Source: Blastococcus saxobsidens (GTDB lineage Bacteria > Actinomycetota > Actinomycetes > Mycobacteriales > Geodermatophilaceae). Taken from it: a stretch of 41,299 bases of DNA. Positions 37,321 through 41,299 of this stretch are shown piece by piece. The translations under genes were made by a program, and so were the position numbers. The stretch spans positions 1 to 41,299 of the forward strand of contig NZ_JAAGWG010000032.1 in the NCBI RefSeq assembly GCF_010682065.1. The letters are read 5' to 3'. The first letter of the stretch is position 1; each line of letters starts with the position of its first letter. The notes under the pieces are model-generated. The model worked only from the letters and a program-made list of their open reading frames with translations, made no database searches and was not told where the DNA came from.

Positions 37321-40122
37321 TCACCGGCCGATGCCCGGCGCGACGCCTCCACGGGCGAGGGATGGTCCCCGCCGCTCCGCCTCGGGCCGGGGGACGCTCG
37401 GTACCGGCGCGACCGGCCGCGGGGGAGCGGCTGCCGTCCGGTCGCTCGACCGGCCCTGGCGGTCGCGGGCGGCCTCTCGAGCGGCCAGCTCGGCCGCGTG
37501 GCCGGGGCCGAGGTCGGCCCGATCGCGGCCGAAGACGGCGATCCACTGCGCCCGGGCCTCCGCCACGTCGGCCGCGACGAGGTGCGCGGTGTTGGACAAC
37601 CGTCCGCGGGTCATGCCGACGTACGCCGAGGCCGCGCCGGTCTGGTCACCGATCACCACGTGCGCGGCGGGAACGGTGTCACCCTGCACGCCGTACGCGG
37701 TGCTGGCGTAGGCCAGCTCCACGTGGTCGGTGACGTAGTCGGCGGGCAGCACCCGGATCCGGGCGCCGGCCGGGGAGACATCGCCCCGGGAGACGTCACC
37801 GGTGGCGGTGCCGGCGGTGACCAGCAGCCCGCCGCGTCGCCCGACCGCGTTGACGGTCCACGTGTCTCGGTTGGCCACCTCCAGGTTCCGGTCGTTGCGC
37901 CGGGTGGCGATCCTGTCGCCGGCGCCGATCCGCTGACCCGCCCGCGTGGTCACCACCCGGAGGTCGTCGACGCGGCCATCGGTGACCAGCCGGTTGCGGA
38001 TGGCGGCGTTGAGCTCGGTGACCTGCTCGCGGGTGTCGGCCACCACGGCGACGTCGGCCGCCCGGTGGTCGTGGGCGGTGGTCGCGGCCAGGGCGTCCTG
38101 CAGTGCTGCGTGGTCGGGGTGCAGGTGAATCCGGCCGCGGGCGAGGAGGGCGTCGAACACCGCGCCCGGGGTGTCACCCCGCCGCATCGCCAATGTCAGC
38201 TCGGCGTACTCGGCGTCCGGAGCCGACTGGCCGGTGCTGTCGGTGCGGGTGAAGCGGTGCACCGACTCCAGAGTCACGTGGGCGGCGGGGTCGACCTGAG
38301 CGGCGGCCAGGTCCAGGACACCGCCGCGGCCGACCGCGGCGAGCTGGTGGCGGTCGCCCAGCAGCGCCAGCCGCGCCCCGGCCTCGTCGGCGACGGTGAG
38401 CAGAGCGCGGGCGGTGTCCTGGTCGAGCATCCCGGCCTCGTCGACGATCAGCAGGTCGTCGGGCCGCAGCCGGGCCTCCTCCTGGGGCGCCGTGTGGATG
38501 TGGCCGGTGACCGGGTCGACCTCGCCGAGGACAAGTCGCCTCCACCCGCCGTGCTCGTTCCAGCGCCAGCCGTGGGCGAAGACCAGGGATGCCGCCGTCC
38601 CGGTGGTCGCGCCGACCTCCGCGCGGGCCGCTTGGGCGGCCTTCAGCGTCGGGGTCACCACGACGAGCCGCCGCCCCTGCCGCTGCAGCAAGTCGCGGGC
38701 AGCGGCCAGCGTGGTGGTCTTGCCCGTGCCGGCCGCGCCCTCCACGACGATCAACCGCCGGTCGCCGGCCAGGACTGCGACCGCGGCGGCCTGACCGACA
38801 TCCAGGATCTGGACAACGCCGGCCGGCAGCGGCGCCGGCCGCGGTGTACCCAGCGGTGGCCGACCGGCGCGGGCGGCGAACCGGGAGACCAGGTCGGCCT
38901 CCACGTCGAGCACCGGCCGCGAGGTCCAGGACCGGACGTGTTCCGGCACCCCCTCCCGGTCCACCAGGGGAACGCACCGGCCCAGGGCGCGGGCGGTGAG
39001 GTCCTCGGCCAACTCGAGGCGCACCGCCGGGTCGGCGACGATGCCCTCGGCGGCGATCAGCCGCTCGACCTCGCCGCGGACGTCGGCCGTGTTCCAGGCC
39101 GACCGGCCGGCGGCCAGCCGGGTCAGCACGGTGTCGACGGCAGCCTCCCGGTCGAGCACGCCGATCCGAGTCGGCGCCAGCGCGACGGGGTGGGCGGGCT
39201 CGCGGTAGCCCAGTGACCCCAGCTCGGCTCGCCACCGCGCCACCAGGTCGACCCCGGAGCGGGGGATGACTTTGTCCGGGCGCCCCTCGGCCCAGGCGCG
39301 GGCGTCCCAGGCGCGCCGCAGCGCCGGACCGGCCTGCTCTCCGGGGTGCGCCGCCATCCAGTCGCGTTCGTAGCGGTCCAGGTTGCGCCCGATCTGCGCC
39401 GCCCGTGCGCTGAACGGGCCGACGTAGGCGGCAAGCTCCAGTACTTCTCCAGTCGCATCCAGGGTGTAGCCGTGCGCGGCGAGTGCGGCCCGGAACTGCG
39501 GATCGCAGGCGACCGCAGCGTGCCCGATTCCGTTGATGGCGGCGAGGAAGTCACGCACGCCGACGGTGTGCAGCCCGCGCCATTGTTCGGCGGCGAACAC
39601 CCGGGCGCCGATCTGCAGGTGCAGATGCCGGTGCGGGTCTCCGGCGCGGGAGGTGTAGTGCCGCACCGTCACCGCCTCCAGGATCTCCACCGGCACCTGG
39701 ACCTGGCCGCCGCGCGGGCCGACCCGGGTGGTCGTGTGGGCGGCGAGCCAGCCGATGATCTGAGCGGCGGCGCGGTCCTGCGCGGCGTCGTAGGCGGCCG
39801 CGACGTCGTCGTGCATCGCGGCGGCCAGCGACCAGGACTTCGGGCCGTTGACCACCACCTCGACGAAGCGCACCGCACGCTCATCGGTGCGCAGCCGCCC
39901 CCGTGGGGCACCGGTATTCGGGTCGCGGCCGGCCACCCAGGTTTCGTAGGTCTCCCCCGTGAGCGGCGCCCGCTCGGCCACCCGTCCGTCGCAGGCCACG
40001 AAGCGGCGGGCCAGGCCGGTGCCCTCGGTCAGGTAGTAGTCGTCTGCTCGGCCGCGGTCAGACTCCAGATACGCCCGGGCGGCTGCCGCCGACCCGGCGT
40101 ACACCTTCATTCCACCGCGCAT
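37321..40122 (-). CDS. MobF-family relaxase-helicase (TrwC/TraI type)
   Basis: A protein of about 933 residues. The N-terminal 300 residues are a TrwC-type relaxase: catalytic Tyr pair Tyr29-Tyr30 (RADDYYLTEGTG), VEVVVNGPKSWSLAAAM, and the metal-binding His triad in GDPHRHLHLQIG. The middle and C-terminus form an SF1B (RecD/TraA-like) helicase: Walker A VEGAAGTGKTTTLAAA, Walker B LLIVDEAGMLDQ, LLGDRHQLAAVG and motif VI-like YASTAYGVQGDTV. It should nick at oriT and unwind DNA for conjugative transfer. ATG at 40122 (MRGGMKVYAG) is chosen; GTG 40134 and ATG 40110 are alternatives. The last 80 residues are Ala/Arg/Pro-rich and probably disordered. Confidence 0.94.
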   Translation of the reverse strand: MRGGMKVYAGSAAAARAYLESDRGRADDYYLTEGTGLARRFVACDGRVAERAPLTGETYETWVAGRDPNTGAPRGRLRTDERAVRFVEVVVNGPKSWSLAAAMHDDVAAAYDAAQDRAAAQIIGWLAAHTTTRVGPRGGQVQVPVEILEAVTVRHYTSRAGDPHRHLHLQIGARVFAAEQWRGLHTVGVRDFLAAINGIGHAAVACDPQFRAALAAHGYTLDATGEVLELAAYVGPFSARAAQIGRNLDRYERDWMAAHPGEQAGPALRRAWDARAWAEGRPDKVIPRSGVDLVARWRAELGSLGYREPAHPVALAPTRIGVLDREAAVDTVLTRLAAGRSAWNTADVRGEVERLIAAEGIVADPAVRLELAEDLTARALGRCVPLVDREGVPEHVRSWTSRPVLDVEADLVSRFAARAGRPPLGTPRPAPLPAGVVQILDVGQAAAVAVLAGDRRLIVVEGAAGTGKTTTLAAARDLLQRQGRRLVVVTPTLKAAQAARAEVGATTGTAASLVFAHGWRWNEHGGWRRLVLGEVDPVTGHIHTAPQEEARLRPDDLLIVDEAGMLDQDTARALLTVADEAGARLALLGDRHQLAAVGRGGVLDLAAAQVDPAAHVTLESVHRFTRTDSTGQSAPDAEYAELTLAMRRGDTPGAVFDALLARGRIHLHPDHAALQDALAATTAHDHRAADVAVVADTREQVTELNAAIRNRLVTDGRVDDLRVVTTRAGQRIGAGDRIATRRNDRNLEVANRDTWTVNAVGRRGGLLVTAGTATGDVSRGDVSPAGARIRVLPADYVTDHVELAYASTAYGVQGDTVPAAHVVIGDQTGAASAYVGMTRGRLSNTAHLVAADVAEARAQWIAVFGRDRADLGPGHAAELAAREAARDRQGRSSDRTAAAPPRPVAPVPSVPRPEAERRGPSLARGGVAPGIGR

Positions 40123-40172
40123 TTCCAACGCCACCCAACAATGACCAACAGGTCACCCCTAGAAACGGCGAT

Positions 40173-40193
40173 GGGCCCCGCAAAGCGGGGCCC
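40173..40193. repeat. Perfect hairpin near the relaxase gene start
   Basis: GGGCCCCGC-AAA-GCGGGGCCC: 9-bp perfect stem, 3-nt loop, about 50 bp upstream of the relaxase start. It may be an oriT inverted repeat or a terminator; no gene needing a terminator reads into it from either side as far as the sequence shows. Confidence 0.6.
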
Positions 40194-40196
40194 GGA

Positions 40197-40212
40197 CTAC
40201 CTCTATTGGTAG
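40197..40212. repeat. CTACC/GGTAG inverted repeat next to the hairpin
   Basis: CTACC (40197-40201), spacer TCTATT, GGTAG (40208-40212). Only three bases separate it from the GC-rich hairpin. Paired inverted repeats of unequal composition next to each other are common around nic sites. Confidence 0.45.
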
Positions 40213-40400
40213 CATGCGTGCCGATTCGCGTGGAGGCTTGATTGGCGCTATCTCGAGCTGGATATGGCGGGTTATTCGAGGCGCGCCGACCGAGTAGTCA
40301 AATATCATTGGGTACGACAAGGGCCACGATCAGTACACCGTTCAGATGGATCGGTGACCCACCCCGCGCGGATGACAGGGGCGCCGACCTGGCGAGAATC

Positions 40401-40421
40401 GAACCGCGGGGGTTCTACGCT
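40401..40421 (+). promoter_or_regulatory. hsdR promoter region with inverted repeat
   Basis: TACGCT at 40416-40421 could be the -10 box, ending ten bases before the ATG at 40432; there is no ribosome binding site, so a leaderless or nearly leaderless start is likely. GAACC-GCGGG-GGTTC (40401-40415) is a perfect 5-bp inverted repeat directly upstream of the -10, where a repressor could bind. No -35 box recognised. Confidence 0.4.
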
Positions 40422-40431
40422 GGCGCCCGCG

Positions 40432-41299
40432 ATGGACGAGGACGTGCAGCTGGGGAGGCTCGCCGCCGAGCAGCGGGCGCGCGTCCTGATCGACGGTCAG
40501 CTGGAAGCCGCGGGCTGGGTGGTGCAGGACCGTCGCGATCTGAACCTCTTCGCCGGTCAGGGCGTGGCGGTGCGGGAGTCGATCATGGCGCCCGGGCACG
40601 GCCGCGCCGACTACCTGCTGTATGTGGACAAGCGGGCGGTCGGCGTCATCGAGGCGAAGCCGCAGGGCACGACGCTCTCCGGTGTCGAGTGGCAGTCGTC
40701 GATGTACGCCGAGGGGCTGCCGGCCGAGGTGCGACTCAAGGCACTGACCGTCGACGGGCGGCTGCCGTTCGTCTTCGAGGCCAGTGGCAGCGAGACCCAT
40801 CTGACCAACGGCTATGACCCCGTTCCGCGGGCCCGGCGGATCTTCGCCGTCACGACGCCGGCCACGCTGGCCCGCTTCGTACGCGAGGCGGAGGCCGACC
40901 CGGAGAACCCGACCTGGCGCGCCAAGGTCGCCCACCTGCCACCACTGGACGTCACCGGTCTCCGGCCAGCGCAGATCACGGCCATCACCGGCATCGAGCG
41001 ATCGCTGGCCGAGCAGCACTTCGACCGTTCGCTGGTGCAGATGGCCACAGGGGCCGGCAAGACGTTCACCGCTGTGACGGCGGCCTACCGGCTGCTGAAG
41101 CACGGCGGGTTCCGCCGGGTCCTGTTCCTCGTGGACCGCAACAACCTGGCCGACCAGACGCTGGCCGAGTTCGGCAACTACCGGACGCCGGACGACGGCC
41201 GCCGGTTCACCGAGATCTACAACGTCGACAAGCTCACCGGCGCCGGCATGCTGACCAGCACGCACGTCGCCATCTCCACGATCCAGCGCGTCTACCGGG
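40432..41299 (+). CDS. hsdR: Type I restriction endonuclease HsdR (5' part, runs off the window)
   Basis: The first 289 codons are present and there is no stop before the window end. The N-terminal PD-(D/E)xK nuclease is visible: Asp60 in GRADYLLYVD and Glu74-x-Lys76 in VGVIEAKPQG, the HsdR layout. The SF2 translocase follows: Gln motif LRPAQITAITGIE near 178-190, Walker A MATGAGKTFTA with Lys210, motif Ia LFLVDRNNLADQTLAEF, and STHVAISTIQRVY. HsdR with HsdM and HsdS cuts unmodified DNA after ATP-driven translocation; the M and S genes are presumably to the right. It is probably cargo of the mobile element. Confidence 0.93.
   Translation, partial: MDEDVQLGRLAAEQRARVLIDGQLEAAGWVVQDRRDLNLFAGQGVAVRESIMAPGHGRADYLLYVDKRAVGVIEAKPQGTTLSGVEWQSSMYAEGLPAEVRLKALTVDGRLPFVFEASGSETHLTNGYDPVPRARRIFAVTTPATLARFVREAEADPENPTWRAKVAHLPPLDVTGLRPAQITAITGIERSLAEQHFDRSLVQMATGAGKTFTAVTAAYRLLKHGGFRRVLFLVDRNNLADQTLAEFGNYRTPDDGRRFTEIYNVDKLTGAGMLTSTHVAISTIQRVYR

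Larger units (their letters stand above)
40123..40431. other. Noncoding region of the element; candidate oriT
   Basis: About 300 bp between the relaxase gene (minus) and hsdR (plus), with much lower G+C than any gene here, especially 40123-40165 and 40225-40350. It contains GGGCCCCGC-AAA-GCGGGGCCC (40173-40193), immediately followed by CTACC-TCTATT-GGTAG (40197-40212) and GCATGCGTGCC. Origins of transfer of MobF elements lie next to the relaxase gene in AT-rich DNA with inverted repeats, so this is the best oriT candidate. It must also hold promoters for both flanking genes. No gene is supported here. Confidence 0.45.

Noticed and set aside
35691..37352. Open 553-residue frame extending the integrase upstream
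   Set aside because: The added 180 residues are Pro/Arg/Ser-rich without domain, they overlap the xis gene, and the ATG at 36812 has a strong ribosome binding site and the normal integrase start.
40301..40318. GGGTAC near 40310 as a sigma-B-type -10 box
   Set aside because: No GTTT-like element lies 14-16 bp upstream, and it is over 100 bp from the hsdR start.
40311..40332. Possible second att copy resembling the GACAAATGCCCTGATAG segment of xth
   Set aside because: Only about 12 of 20 bases agree, no better than expected by chance when searching such a region.
40391..40405. GGCGAGAATCGAACC looks like the reverse complement of a tRNA T-arm (GGTTCGATTC), and GGGCGCC/GGCGCCC could pair around it
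   Set aside because: The 5-bp T-stem does not form, there is no D-arm or anticodon arm, and the enclosed length is only about 50 nt. The piece is better explained by the GAACC/GGTTC inverted repeat before hsdR.

Overview
The window is about 41 kb of very GC-rich DNA (above 70% G+C in most genes) with frequent GTG starts, ATGA/GTGA gene overlaps and -10-like hexamers placed 6-10 nt before start codons. Together with the gene content (DUF3097, DUF4383, PRC-barrel/DUF2382, LytR-CpsA-Psr, PMT mannosyltransferase, soluble acyl-ACP desaturase) this points to an actinobacterium, most plausibly of the Geodermatophilaceae (Blastococcus/Geodermatophilus/Modestobacter type). The family placement is inference; no rRNA or tRNA gene was found.

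Left part (1-12.5 kb). A minus-strand operon encodes a MoxR-type ATPase, a CoxE-like VWA protein and an XdhC/CoxF-like protein, a maturation set for molybdenum hydroxylases whose structural subunits are not in the window. Next come an M18 aminopeptidase, a PRC-barrel/DUF2382 stress-type protein, a DUF3097 protein, and a PadR regulator - ABC ATPase - FtsX-type permease operon whose promoter overlaps a palindromic operator candidate. Divergent from it is a membrane protein/YtrA-type GntR pair.

Middle part (12.5-22 kb). An aldo/keto reductase and an MFS transporter precede a molybdenum region. moaA and moaD lie on the plus strand. On the minus strand a tight operon runs HTH-TOBE regulator, modA, modB, modC, mocA-like nucleotidyltransferase, moaE, with four-base overlaps between most genes. 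Its first gene looks leaderless, with an inverted repeat covering -10 and start codon. Molybdate uptake, cofactor synthesis and the XdhC/Cox set are probably one physiological theme.

Right chromosomal part (22-35.7 kb). A tiny Thr/Glu-rich lipoprotein is followed after 4 nt by a PMT-type mannosyltransferase. Then come a YjdF-like membrane protein, a RecQ helicase with a UvrD/PcrA-like C-terminal segment, a lone NodU/CmcH carbamoyltransferase, a DUF4383 protein behind a sigma-B/F-like promoter, an acyl-CoA dehydrogenase, two small proteins, an acyl-ACP desaturase, a GNAT acetyltransferase, an ArsR/VOC pair, an LCP protein and exodeoxyribonuclease III (xth).

Mobile part (35.7-41.3 kb, open to the right). 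A tyrosine integrase whose stop codon overlaps that of xth, an excisionase-like HTH protein, a MobF (TrwC/TraI-type) relaxase-helicase, a noncoding region with perfect inverted repeats that is the best oriT candidate, and the start of a type I restriction HsdR subunit. This looks like one end of an integrative mobilizable or conjugative element carrying restriction cargo; the other end lies outside the window. I see no CRISPR array, insertion sequence or clear secondary-metabolite cluster.
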